This document shows positions 10,172-21,007 of a DNA stretch of 64,000 nt, piece after piece (within the stretch, counting starts at the first letter, position 1; every line of letters starts with the position of its first letter). This DNA comes from Streptomyces formicae (lineage in GTDB: Bacteria; Actinomycetota; Actinomycetes; Streptomycetales; Streptomycetaceae). A model generated the notes under the pieces. The model saw only the letters and a program-made list of their open reading frames with translations, had not been told where the DNA came from and ran no database searches. Both the position numbers and the translations under genes were made by a program. The stretch covers positions 1,612,001-1,676,000 of the forward strand of contig NZ_CP022685.1 in assembly GCF_002556545.1 (NCBI RefSeq), given 5' to 3'.

Positions 10172-11038
10172 ATGAGCGCATACGGGCACGAACTCGCGGT
10201 CGACGTACGGGGACTGCGCAAGCGGTACGGCGACGTCACGGCCGTCGACGGGGTGGACCTGCGGATCGAGCCGGGCGAGGTCTTCGGGATCCTCGGCCCC
10301 AACGGCGCGGGCAAGAGCACCACGGTGGAGATCCTCCAGGGCAACAGGGCCAGGGACGGCGGCGACGTCACCGTGCTCGGCGCCGACCCCGGCACGGCGG
10401 GGCGGGCCTGGCGCTCGCGCGTCGGGATCGTGTGGCAGGACGAGTCCGCGCCCGCCGAGTTGACGGTGGCCGAGACGGTGCGGCACTTCGCGCGCTACTA
10501 CCCGCGGCCGCGCGACCCCGACGAAGTGATCGCGCTCGTGGGCCTGGCGGAGAAGGCGACGAGTCGGATCAAGGCGCTCTCGGGCGGCCAGCGGCGGCGA
10601 CTCGACGTGGCGCTCGGCGTGATCGGCGGACCCGAGCTGCTGCTCCTGGACGAGCCGACGACCGGCTTCGACCCGGCGGCCAGGCGGCAGTTCTGGGCCC
10701 TGATCCGGACGCTCGCCGACGAGGGCACGACCATCGTGCTCACCACGCACTACCTGGAGGAGGCCGAGGCGCTCGCGCACCGGCTCGCGGTGATCGCCGA
10801 GGGGCGGGTGGTGGCGCGGGGCGAGCCCGCGGAGCTGCGCAGGCGGTACGGCACCGAGGCCACCGTCGAGTGGACCGCGGCGGACGGCACCGCGCGCCAG
10901 GAGCGCACCGCGACCCCGACCCGCACGGTCGCCGGGCTCCTCGGCGCCTTCGACGGGGAGATCCCCGACCTGCGGATCCGCCGACCCACACTGGAGGACG
11001 TCTACCTCCGGCTGACCGGACAGGAGGACGGGCGATGA
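10172..11038 (+). CDS. ABC transporter ATP-binding protein (drug/antibiotic exporter type)
   Basis: 288 aa from the ATG at 10172. Walker A GPNGAGKST (about residues 41-49), Q-loop VWQDES, signature LSGGQRRRLD, Walker B LLLLDEPTTG, and the switch His in LTTHYLEEAEALA. This is the CcmA/DrrA-type exporter ATPase with the typical C-terminal ARRRYGTEATVEW-like extension. Its stop overlaps the permease start by 4 bp (ATGA). Substrate unknown. Confidence 0.95.
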   Translation: MSAYGHELAVDVRGLRKRYGDVTAVDGVDLRIEPGEVFGILGPNGAGKSTTVEILQGNRARDGGDVTVLGADPGTAGRAWRSRVGIVWQDESAPAELTVAETVRHFARYYPRPRDPDEVIALVGLAEKATSRIKALSGGQRRRLDVALGVIGGPELLLLDEPTTGFDPAARRQFWALIRTLADEGTTIVLTTHYLEEAEALAHRLAVIAEGRVVARGEPAELRRRYGTEATVEWTAADGTARQERTATPTRTVAGLLGAFDGEIPDLRIRRPTLEDVYLRLTGQEDGR

Positions 11039-11886
11039 CCACGACCGGCACGGAGGGAACGCGCTCCCGGAGCGCCGCCACCGACCGGCTGCCCGGCGCC
11101 TGGGGGCTCGGCCTGCATCAAGGCGTCCTGGAACTGCGGCAGTTCTTCCGCCAGCGCGAACAGGTCGTCTTCACCTTCGCCTTCCCCGTCGTCTTCCTCT
11201 TCCTCTTCGCGTCGATCTTCAGCGACGACGTGGAGGGCGCGGGCATCACCGCGTCCCAGCTCTACGTCGCCGCGATGATCGCCGCGGGCATCATGTCGAC
11301 GAGCTTCCAGTCCCTCGGCATCTCGATCGCGATCGAGCGGGACGAGAAGGTCCTGCGCAGGCTGCGCGGGACGCCGATGCCCCCGGCCGCGTACTTCCTG
11401 GGGAAGATCTGGCTGGTCCTGGTCACCGGACTCCTGGAGACGGCGCTCCTGCTGATCGTCGGCGTCACCCTCTTCGACGTCGACCTGCCCACGCGCGCGG
11501 GCGACTGGCTGACCTTCGGCTGGATCTTCGTCCTGGGACTCACCGGCTGCGCGCTGCTCGGCATCGCGATCAGCAGCGTCCCGAAGTCGGGGCGGAGCGC
11601 CAGCTCGGTGGTCATCCTGCCGTTCCTGGTGCTGCAGTTCATCTCCGGCGTGTACATCGCCATCGACACCATTCCGGACTGGATGCTGACGATCGGCGCC
11701 CTCTTCCCCCTGAAGTGGATGTGCCAGGGTTTTCGCGGGGTGTTCCTGCCGGACTCCGCGCGCGTGCTCGAACAGGCGGGGAGCTGGGAGTACGGGAAGA
11801 CCGCCCTGGTGCTCGGCGCCTGGTGCGTCGGAGGACTGGTGCTGTGTCTGCTGACGTTCCGGTGGAAGGACCGGCGCGACGGCTGA
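11035..11886 (+). CDS. ABC-2 type transporter permease
   Basis: 283 aa with six hydrophobic segments in the DrrB/NatB arrangement (VVFTFAFPVVFLFLFASIF at about 44-62; a central four-helix block; a C-terminal helix ALVLGAWCVGGLVLCLLTF). The cytoplasmic loop ERDEKVLRRLRGTPM is the usual ABC-2 coupling element. It is translationally coupled to the ATPase, so the two form a two-gene exporter. Its stop lies within a bidirectional terminator shared with hisS. Confidence 0.94.
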   Translation: MTTTGTEGTRSRSAATDRLPGAWGLGLHQGVLELRQFFRQREQVVFTFAFPVVFLFLFASIFSDDVEGAGITASQLYVAAMIAAGIMSTSFQSLGISIAIERDEKVLRRLRGTPMPPAAYFLGKIWLVLVTGLLETALLLIVGVTLFDVDLPTRAGDWLTFGWIFVLGLTGCALLGIAISSVPKSGRSASSVVILPFLVLQFISGVYIAIDTIPDWMLTIGALFPLKWMCQGFRGVFLPDSARVLEQAGSWEYGKTALVLGAWCVGGLVLCLLTFRWKDRRDG

Positions 11887-11956
11887 GCCCCTCCGCCGGG
11901 GGGCGAGGTCCCGGGGCGCTGCCCCGGACCCCGCTCCTCAATCGTCGGAGGGGCTC
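11885..11956. terminator. Bidirectional terminator between the ABC permease and hisS
   Basis: Outer arms GAGCCCCTCCG (11885-11895) and CGGAGGGGCTC (11946-11956) enclose a second hairpin, GGTCCCGGGGC/GCCCCGGACC (11908-11930). The genes converge here. The right part belongs to a repeat family seen again at 29181-29214. Confidence 0.8.
11929..11956 (-). repeat. Dispersed terminator-like repeat, copy 1
   Basis: Read on the minus strand it is GAGCCCCTCCGACGATTGAG followed by GAGCGGGG. Copy 2 at 29181-29214 has AGCCCGTCCGGCGTTTGAGG. The shape CCSTCCGRCGWTTGAGGA is, from memory, abundant after genes in many Streptomyces. Confidence 0.7.
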
Positions 11957-11965
11957 TGCCTCGTC

Positions 11966-13231
11966 CTACTTGCCGAGCTCGGCCGTCAGCTTGGCCACGA
12001 TCTCGTCCACCGCCACCGCCTCCTGCTCCCCGGACTCCATGTCCTTGAGCTGGACGACGCCCTCGTCGAGGTCGCGCTCGCCCGCGACGACGGTGAAGCG
12101 CGCGCCCGAGCGGTTGGCGTTCTTCATCGCTCCCTTGAGGCCCTTGCCGCCGTACGAGAAGTCCGCCGCGACACCGGCCTTGCGCAGCTCCGTCACCTTG
12201 GCGAACAGGACGCGGCGCGCCTCCTCGCCGAGCGGCACCGCGAACACGCTGGTGGCCGCGGGGATGTCGAGCTCGACGCCCTCCGCCTCCAGGGCGAGCA
12301 CCGTGCGGTCCACGCCGAGGGCCCAGCCGACCGAGGGCAGCGAGGGGCCGCCGATCATCTCGGACAGGCCGTCGTACCGGCCGCCGCCGCCGACCGCGGA
12401 CTGCGAACCGAGGCCGTCGTGGACGAACTCGAAGGTGGTGCGGGTGTAGTAGTCCAGGCCGCGGACCAGCTTCTCGTCGTCCTCGAAGACGACGCCCGCC
12501 GCCGTGACCAGCTCGCGAACCTGCTCGTGGTACGCCTTGCAGGCGTCGCACAGGTAGTCGCGCAGCGAGGGCGCGCCCACCAGCTGCTTCTGGACGTCGG
12601 CCCGCTTGTCGTCGAGGACCCGCAGCGGATTGATGTCGATACGTCGACGTGTCTCCTCGTCCAGGTCGAGCCCGCGCAGGAAGTCCTGCAGCGCGGCGCG
12701 GTAGACGGGGCGGCACTCCTTGTCGCCGAGCGAGTTGAGCAGGATGCGGAAGTTCCGCAGTCCGAGGGTGCGGTACGCCTGGTCGGCCAGGATGATCAGC
12801 TCGGCGTCGAGCGCCGGGTCCTCGGCACCGATCGCCTCGGCGCCCACCTGGGAGAAGTGCCTGTACCGGCCCTTCTGGGGACGCTCGTAGCGGTAGTAGG
12901 AGCCCGAGTACCAGAGCTTGACCGGGAGGTTGCCCGCCTTGTGCAGGTTGCCCTCGAGCGCGGCGCGCAGCACGGACGCCGTGCCCTCGGGGCGCAGCGC
13001 GAGCTGGTCACCGCCCTTGGTCTCGAAGGCGTACATCTCCTTGGAGACGATGTCCGTGGACTCGCCGACGCCGCGCGAGAACAGCTCGACGTTCTCAAAT
13101 CCGGGCGTCTCGATGTAGCCGTAGCCCGAGTTGCGCAGCGGGGCCGCGATCGCCTCGCGCACCGCCAGGTACTTCGCGGAGTCCGGCGGAAGCAGGTCGT
13201 AGGTGCCCTTGGGGGCCTTGAAGGTGCTCAC
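11966..13231 (-). CDS. hisS: Histidyl-tRNA synthetase
   Basis: 421 aa class II HisRS. Motif 1/2 region: [16 protein letters not shown] and [18 protein letters not shown]. The histidine-A signature [14 protein letters not shown] lies near residue 260 and the C-terminal anticodon-binding domain includes [16 protein letters not shown]. It starts with ATG 12 bp after the metallo-hydrolase stop, so the two are cotranscribed. Confidence 0.97.
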   Translation of the reverse strand: MSTFKAPKGTYDLLPPDSAKYLAVREAIAAPLRNSGYGYIETPGFENVELFSRGVGESTDIVSKEMYAFETKGGDQLALRPEGTASVLRAALEGNLHKAGNLPVKLWYSGSYYRYERPQKGRYRHFSQVGAEAIGAEDPALDAELIILADQAYRTLGLRNFRILLNSLGDKECRPVYRAALQDFLRGLDLDEETRRRIDINPLRVLDDKRADVQKQLVGAPSLRDYLCDACKAYHEQVRELVTAAGVVFEDDEKLVRGLDYYTRTTFEFVHDGLGSQSAVGGGGRYDGLSEMIGGPSLPSVGWALGVDRTVLALEAEGVELDIPAATSVFAVPLGEEARRVLFAKVTELRKAGVAADFSYGGKGLKGAMKNANRSGARFTVVAGERDLDEGVVQLKDMESGEQEAVAVDEIVAKLTAELGK

Positions 13232-13243
13232 GGTGTTCTCTCG

Positions 13244-13957
13244 TCACATTCCTCGTCGCGGGGCGGACGTCTCGTCCGCGCCCAGGCCGGCGGCCACCTG
13301 CCGCAGATACGGATTGGTGGCGCGCTCCTGGCCGATGGATGTCTGGGGACCGTGCCCTGACAGGACCACGGTCGAGTCGTCGAGCGGCAGGCACACGCGG
13401 GCCAGCGATTCGAGGATCTCGGGGTGGCTGCCGCCGGGCAGGTCGGTGCGTCCGATGGAGCCGGCGAAGAGCAGATCGCCCGAGAAGAAGACCGAGGGGA
13501 CTTCCTGGGTCTCGGGCATCTGGAAGGTCACCGACCCCTTCGTATGGCCCGGCGCGTGCGCGACGGAGAAGTCGAGGCCCGCGAGCTTCAGGTCCGCGCC
13601 GTCGGTCAGCTCCCGCATGTCGTCGGGCTCCCCCACCGTCAGCTCGCCCATCAGCGGCATCCCGATGGAGCGGCCGAGCGCCTTCTCGGGGTCGCTCAGC
13701 ATGTACCGGTCGCGGGGGTGGATCCACGCGGGGACGTCGTGCGCCCCGCACACCGGGACGACCGAGGCGACGTGGTCGATGTGGCCGTGGGTGAGGATGA
13801 CCGCGACGGGCTTGAGCCGATGCTTCTTGAGTGCGTCCTCGACTCCCTGGGCGGCCTGGTGGCCCGGGTCGATGATCACGCACTCCTCGCCTGCGGCGGG
13901 GGCGACCAGGTAGCAGTTGGTGCCCCAGGCCCCGGCGGGGAACCCGGCAATGAGCAC
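13244..13957 (-). CDS. Metallo-beta-lactamase-fold hydrolase (glyoxalase II-like)
   Basis: 237 aa. Metal-binding motif THGHIDH (about residues 56-62), second-shell APGHTKGS and SGDLLFAGSIGRTDLPGG, final ligand VLSGHGPQTS. This is the GloB-like subfamily found beside hisS in actinobacteria, including the Rv2581c-hisS pair of M. tuberculosis as I recall. The natural thioester substrate is unproven; hydroxyacylglutathione itself is unlikely because streptomycetes use mycothiol. Confidence 0.92.
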   Translation of the reverse strand: MLIAGFPAGAWGTNCYLVAPAAGEECVIIDPGHQAAQGVEDALKKHRLKPVAVILTHGHIDHVASVVPVCGAHDVPAWIHPRDRYMLSDPEKALGRSIGMPLMGELTVGEPDDMRELTDGADLKLAGLDFSVAHAPGHTKGSVTFQMPETQEVPSVFFSGDLLFAGSIGRTDLPGGSHPEILESLARVCLPLDDSTVVLSGHGPQTSIGQERATNPYLRQVAAGLGADETSAPRRGM

Positions 13958-14123
13958 GATCGTCCTTCGTTCGTCGTCCGGCTGGCGGCGCCACGGCCCC
14001 CGGCGGGAGAACGCGGCAGATCAGAGCCTACCGGCGCTGCCGATTCCACAGGTAACCCATATACGGTACGGGGCACTACGCAGCGCATGGGGAGACGTGC
14101 GCGGGAGAAGGGGAGAAGAGCCG

Positions 14124-14948
14124 GTGGTCAGCCAGGAACAGCGCCGCAAGCAGCTCGCCCGGGAGAAGGCGCTGCGCCAGCAGCAGCGCCGCGAGGCCGC
14201 GCGCCGCAGGGCGCGGATGCGCAACGCGGTGCTCGCGGGGGCCCTCGCGGTGGTCGTGGCGGGCGGCGCGGTGTCGTACGCGGCGGGCGCCTTCGACGGT
14301 GACGACACGAAGGACGGCGCGAACGCGGAGCCCAGCAGCACGCCGCCGAAGGACCCGTGCGCGAAGGCGGCCCCGGGCAAGGTGAAGCCGCTGAGCTTCA
14401 AGAAGGAGCCCGCGCTCACCATCGACAAGTCGGCCGACTACGCGATGGACCTGAAGACGACGTGCGGCGACATCGGCCTCGACCTGGACGCCGCCAAGGC
14501 CCCGCACACGGTCAACTCGTTCAACTTCCTGGTGAACAAGGGCTACCTCGACCACACCAAGTGCCACCGGCTCACCACCGGCGGCATCTACGTCCTGCAG
14601 TGCGGCGACCCCAAGGGCACCGGCGAGGGCGGCCCCGGCTACTCGATCCCCGACGAGAACCTGAAGGACAAGCGCCTGAAGGGGAAGGTGTATCCGGCGG
14701 GCACGGTCGCCATGGCGAACCAGTACAACGCCGCGAAGAAGACGGGCCGCGACACCGGCGGCAGCCAGTTCTTCCTGGTCTACCAGGACAGTCAGCTCCC
14801 GCCCGACTACACACCGTTCGGGACCATTTCCGAATCCGGCATGAAGGTGCTCAAGAAGATCGCCGCCGCCGGGGAGAGCAGCGGCCAGGGCGACGGCGCC
14901 CCGAACGCGACGGTCGTCATCGACAAGGCGACCGTGACGAAATCCTGA
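14124..14948 (+). CDS. Membrane-anchored cyclophilin-type peptidyl-prolyl isomerase
   Basis: 274 aa from a GTG at 14124 behind GGGGAGAAG. A very basic N-terminus (QRRKQLAREKALRQQQRREA) leads to one transmembrane helix (about residues 33-52), a Pro/Ser/Thr linker and an extracytoplasmic cyclophilin domain: MDLKTTCGDIGLDL, HTVNSFNFLVNKGYLD, CHRLTTGGIYVLQCGDP, GSQFFLVY. The canonical FHR motif is CHR and two extra Cys are present, a common actinobacterial variant. It probably assists folding of exported proteins. Orthologous position between the MBL gene and rel is conserved. Confidence 0.93.
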   Translation: MVSQEQRRKQLAREKALRQQQRREAARRRARMRNAVLAGALAVVVAGGAVSYAAGAFDGDDTKDGANAEPSSTPPKDPCAKAAPGKVKPLSFKKEPALTIDKSADYAMDLKTTCGDIGLDLDAAKAPHTVNSFNFLVNKGYLDHTKCHRLTTGGIYVLQCGDPKGTGEGGPGYSIPDENLKDKRLKGKVYPAGTVAMANQYNAAKKTGRDTGGSQFFLVYQDSQLPPDYTPFGTISESGMKVLKKIAAAGESSGQGDGAPNATVVIDKATVTKS

Positions 14949-15082
14949 GCGCCGCCAGGCAAACTTCGGTCGTGCGGGATGCGGACAGCCGCCCCGCCGG
15001 TCGCCTATGTTGGCGGTGACGAAACTGTGGACGATGCCGGGGGCCCCGAGGCCCTGCGCAGGCATCATGTGGAGGAGGCGCT

Positions 15083-16315
15083 GTGAGCAGCGACCCGTGG
15101 GGCCGCGTCGACGAGACGGGGACCGTGTACGTGCGTACGGCCGACGGCAGCGAGCGAGTGGTCGGTTCGTGGCAGGCAGGATCTCCTGACGAGGCCCTCG
15201 CCTATTTCGAGCGCAAGTACGACGGTCTGGTCGTCGAGATCGGACTTCTCGAGCGCCGGGTGAAGACGACCGACCTGTCGGCCAAGGACGCCATGACCGC
15301 CATCGACCACCTGCGCCAGCAGGTCGTCGAGGCGCACGCGGTCGGCGATCTGGACGCCCTGGGCAAGCGGCTCGACAAGCTCGTGGAGAGCGTCGAGGCG
15401 CGGCGCGAGGAGCGCAAGGTCCAGAAGGCCAAGCAGTCCGACGAGGCGCGGCACGCCAAGGAAGCCCTGGTCGTGGAGGCCGAGGAGCTGGCCCAGAGCG
15501 AGCAGTGGCGGGCGGCGGGCGAGCGGCTGCGCGCCCTGGTCGACACCTGGAAGGGCCTGCCGCGGCTCGACCGCAAGTCGGACGACGAGCTGTGGCACCG
15601 CTTCTCGCACGCCCGCTCGGCGTTCTCCAAGCGCCGCAAGGCGCACTTCGCGTCGCTGGACGCCCAGCGCGAGGACGCCCGCAAGGCCAAGGAGAAGCTG
15701 GTCGCCGAGGCCGAGGCGCTGTCGGGTTCGACGGACTGGGGTCCGACGGCCGCCCGGTACCGCGACCTGATGACCGACTGGAAGGCGGCGGGCCGCGCAC
15801 AGCGCGAGCACGAGGACGACCTGTGGAACCGCTTCCGCGGCGCCCAGGACGTGTTCTTCGCGGCGCGCAGCGCGGTCTTCGCGGAGCGCGACGCCGAGCA
15901 GGGCGAGAACCTGAAGCTCAAGGAGGAGCTGGCGGACGAGGCCGAGAAGCTCGTCCCGGTGACGGACCTGAAGGCGGCCCGTGCCGCGTTCCGCTCCATC
16001 AACGAGCGCTGGGAGGCCATCGGCCACGTGCCGCGTGACGCGCGGCCCAAGGTCGAGGGCCGGATGCACGCGGTCGAGCGGGCGCTTCAGGAGTCCGAGG
16101 AAGCCGAGTGGCGCCGCACGAACCCGGAGGCACGCGCGCGTGCCGAGGGTCTCACCGGTCAGCTGCAGGCCGCCGTGGACAAGCTCCAGGGCCAGATCGA
16201 GACCGCTCGCGCCGCGGGCAACACCTCGAAGGCCGACAAGCTCCAGCGCGAGCTCGACGGCCGCCAGGCCCTCCTCGACCAGGCCCTGAAGGGTCTGCAC
16301 GAGTTCGGCGGCTGA
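15083..16315 (+). CDS. DUF349-repeat protein
   Basis: 410 aa from a GTG at 15083 preceded by GGAGGAGG. At least three DUF349 repeats are visible, each with the W-K/R-x-G...LW-x-RF pattern (for example DTWKGLPRLDRKSDDELWHRF near 155, DWKAAGRAQREHEDDLWNRF near 232, RWEAIGHVPRD near 310). It is highly charged and almost wholly helical with no transmembrane segment. The family's role is unknown. It is convergent with rel and shares its terminator. Confidence 0.9.
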   Translation: MSSDPWGRVDETGTVYVRTADGSERVVGSWQAGSPDEALAYFERKYDGLVVEIGLLERRVKTTDLSAKDAMTAIDHLRQQVVEAHAVGDLDALGKRLDKLVESVEARREERKVQKAKQSDEARHAKEALVVEAEELAQSEQWRAAGERLRALVDTWKGLPRLDRKSDDELWHRFSHARSAFSKRRKAHFASLDAQREDARKAKEKLVAEAEALSGSTDWGPTAARYRDLMTDWKAAGRAQREHEDDLWNRFRGAQDVFFAARSAVFAERDAEQGENLKLKEELADEAEKLVPVTDLKAARAAFRSINERWEAIGHVPRDARPKVEGRMHAVERALQESEEAEWRRTNPEARARAEGLTGQLQAAVDKLQGQIETARAAGNTSKADKLQRELDGRQALLDQALKGLHEFGG

Positions 16316-16342
16316 GTCTTCGGCCGCAGGCGTTCTCGCTGT

Positions 16343-16391
16343 CTACGTAGAGGGGCTCCCACACATCATGTGCGGGAGCCCCTCTACGTAG
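16343..16391. terminator. Perfect 18-bp stem bidirectional terminator between DUF349 gene and rel
   Basis: CTACGTAGAGGGGCTCCC (16343-16360), 13-nt loop, then its exact complement at 16374-16391. The arm tips are the palindrome CTACGTAG, which occurs a third time at 16404-16411 next to a repeated GCCGTCTCT. The length and perfection of the stem are unusual. Confidence 0.85.
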
Positions 16392-16420
16392 TGGCCGTCT
16401 CTCCTACGTAGCAGCCGTCT

Positions 16421-18961
<2,541 letters not shown>

Positions 18962-19253
18962 GAGCGCTCCCTGTGCGCGATCGGGGTCCCTCGGACAGGC
19001 CCCGAAGAGCCCATGGTATCGATCCTGGGCCTCCGGCTCGCCTTCGGCCGATGAGACAGCTCTGTACTGGAGAAACACGAGGGGTCGCCCCCGGATTCCC
19101 CCGACCCCGACACTCTGGCCCCTCGGGCGCCCCCCGTCCACCGCGTCCCGTCCGTCGGACGGTCCGCCTCGGCGCGGCACACGCATCCGTGGCGGGATCC
19201 GGCCGGTCCCTCGACCGCCTCGTGCCGCCCGGCGGCATGCCCTCCCCGACCAG

Positions 19254-19293
19254 CACGAAGGGCGCCCCGGCCGAAGCCGGAGCGCCCTTCGTG
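19254..19293. terminator. apt operon terminator
   Basis: CACGAAGGGCG (19254-19264) pairs with CGCCCTTCGTG (19283-19293), with an inner CCGGC/GCCGG hairpin. It lies 40 bp after the apt stop and separates the secD-secF-apt unit from the rel promoter region (18962-19253). Confidence 0.8.
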
Positions 19294-19333
19294 GCGTCCT
19301 GCGAGCCGTCCGGAGACGGCGGTCAGGCGGTGG

Positions 19334-19882
19334 TCAGACAGTGATGAGAGCCTCCAGCGGCGCCCCGTCCAGGGCGCGCTCCAGCTTCTGCCGACCGTCG
19401 AGGAAGCCGAGTTCCATGAGGACCGCGACGCCTGCCACCTCGGCGCCCGCGCGACGGATGAGGTCGAGCGAGGCCCCGGCGGTACCGCCGGTGGCGAGGA
19501 CGTCGTCGATGACCATGACGCGGTCACCCGCGGCCAGGTCCTCGGCGTGCACCTCGATCTCGGCGCTGCCGTACTCCAGGTCGTAGCGCTGCTTGAGCGT
19601 CGCTCCGGGGAGCTTGCCCGCCTTGCGTACGGGGATGAAGCCGAGCCCCGCGCGGAGCGCGACGGGGGCGCCGAGGATGAAGCCGCGGGCCTCCAGGCCG
19701 ACGATCTTCGTGGCGCCCTGCCGAACGCTGAGGTCGGCCAGCGTGTCCGTCAGCGCGGCGAACGCCTCGGGATCCGCCAGGAGCGGGGTGATGTCCTTGA
19801 ACATCACGCCCGGCTTCGGGTAGTCCGGGACGTCACGGATACGGCTGAGCAGCAGCTCCGTGACGCCTGCCAGCTCGGTCAT
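19334..19882 (-). CDS. apt: Adenine phosphoribosyltransferase
   Basis: 182 aa. PRPP-binding motif VMVIDDVLATGGTA (about residues 124-137); N-terminal DYPKPGVMFKDITPLL and GLEARGFILG are typical of bacterial APRTs. It salvages adenine to AMP. Its ATG overlaps the secF stop by 4 bp. The apt-rel neighbourhood is conserved in actinobacteria and links purine salvage with (p)ppGpp metabolism. Confidence 0.96.
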   Translation of the reverse strand: MTELAGVTELLLSRIRDVPDYPKPGVMFKDITPLLADPEAFAALTDTLADLSVRQGATKIVGLEARGFILGAPVALRAGLGFIPVRKAGKLPGATLKQRYDLEYGSAEIEVHAEDLAAGDRVMVIDDVLATGGTAGASLDLIRRAGAEVAGVAVLMELGFLDGRQKLERALDGAPLEALITV

Positions 19883-21006
19883 CGGCGCTTCCCCGAGGGA
19901 CGGCCCCGGCCGCGGTTGCGCGAAGCGGGCTGCGTGCGCGGGCCGACCACCGCCGGGGCGGCGTCATCCGGGCCGTCCTCGACGTCGTCCGCCTCGTCGG
20001 CCTCCCGCTCGGGGGCCTCGGCCGACTCGCCCTTGGCCGCGGCCGCCGCGCGCTTGGCGAGCACCCGCTTCTTGAGGGCCTTCATCTGCGGCTCGCGCTC
20101 CTTGAAGTCGGCGACGAGCGGCGTGGCGATGAAGATCGAGGAGTACGCACCGGCCGCGAGGCCGACGAACAGCGAGAGCGAGATGTCGTTGAGCATGCCC
20201 GCGCCCAGGACACCACCACCGATGAAGAGCAGGCCCGCCACCGGGAGCAGCGCGACGACCGTGGTGTTGATGGAGCGCACCAGGGTGCCGTTGATGCTCT
20301 TGTTGGCGAGTTCGCTGTAGGTCTGCCTGGTCTGCTTGGTGATGTCCTTCGACTGCTCCTTCAAGCTGTCGAAGACCACGACCGTGTCGTAGAGCGAGTA
20401 ACCGAGAATGGTCAGCAGACCGATCACCGTACCCGGCGTGACCTCGAAGCCGACCAGGGCGTACACGCCCACGGTGATCGTGATGTCATGGATCAGCGCG
20501 ATCAGTGCCGCGATGGCCATGCGCCACTCGAAGGCGATGGCCAGGTAGATCACCACGAGGACCATGAAGATCGCCAGGCCCTGCCAGGCCTTGTTGGCGA
20601 TCTGCTCGCCCCAGCTGGGGCCGACCAGGTCGGCGTCGATGTCCTCGGCCTTGACGTCGAGATCGGCGGCCAGCGACTTCTTGATCTGGTCGGACTTCTT
20701 GATGTCGACGCCCGCGATCTGGATGCGGAGCTTGTCGTCACCCAGCTTCTGGACGATCGCGTCGTGGCCCGAGGCCTTTTCGGCGGACTCCTCGGCCTTG
20801 GCGACCGAGGCGCTCGTCTTCGGGGTGTTGAAGACGGCACCGCCCTCGAACTCGATGCCCATGTTCAGACCGCGCACCGCGAGGCCGACGATGGCCGTGA
20901 TGGTGATCAGGATCGAGACGGCGTACCAGATCTTGCGCTTGCCGACGAAGTCGTAGCCGACCTCACCGCGGTAGAGCCTGGCGCCGAGATTGCCGAGCTT
21001 CGACAT
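19879..21006 (-). CDS. secF: Protein translocase subunit SecF
   Basis: 375 aa with six transmembrane helices: one near residues 28-46, a periplasmic-type P1 domain, then five clustered from about 145. The RND-type core has VIGLLTILGYSLYDTVVVFDSLKE and INTTVVALLPVAGLLFIGGG. It works with SecD in proton-driven late steps of Sec export. The C-terminus is a long acidic/Ala-rich tail (about residues 310-375). It starts 1 bp after secD and overlaps apt. Confidence 0.96.
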   Translation of the reverse strand: MSKLGNLGARLYRGEVGYDFVGKRKIWYAVSILITITAIVGLAVRGLNMGIEFEGGAVFNTPKTSASVAKAEESAEKASGHDAIVQKLGDDKLRIQIAGVDIKKSDQIKKSLAADLDVKAEDIDADLVGPSWGEQIANKAWQGLAIFMVLVVIYLAIAFEWRMAIAALIALIHDITITVGVYALVGFEVTPGTVIGLLTILGYSLYDTVVVFDSLKEQSKDITKQTRQTYSELANKSINGTLVRSINTTVVALLPVAGLLFIGGGVLGAGMLNDISLSLFVGLAAGAYSSIFIATPLVADFKEREPQMKALKKRVLAKRAAAAAKGESAEAPEREADEADDVEDGPDDAAPAVVGPRTQPASRNRGRGRPSGKRR

Positions 21007-21007
21007 C

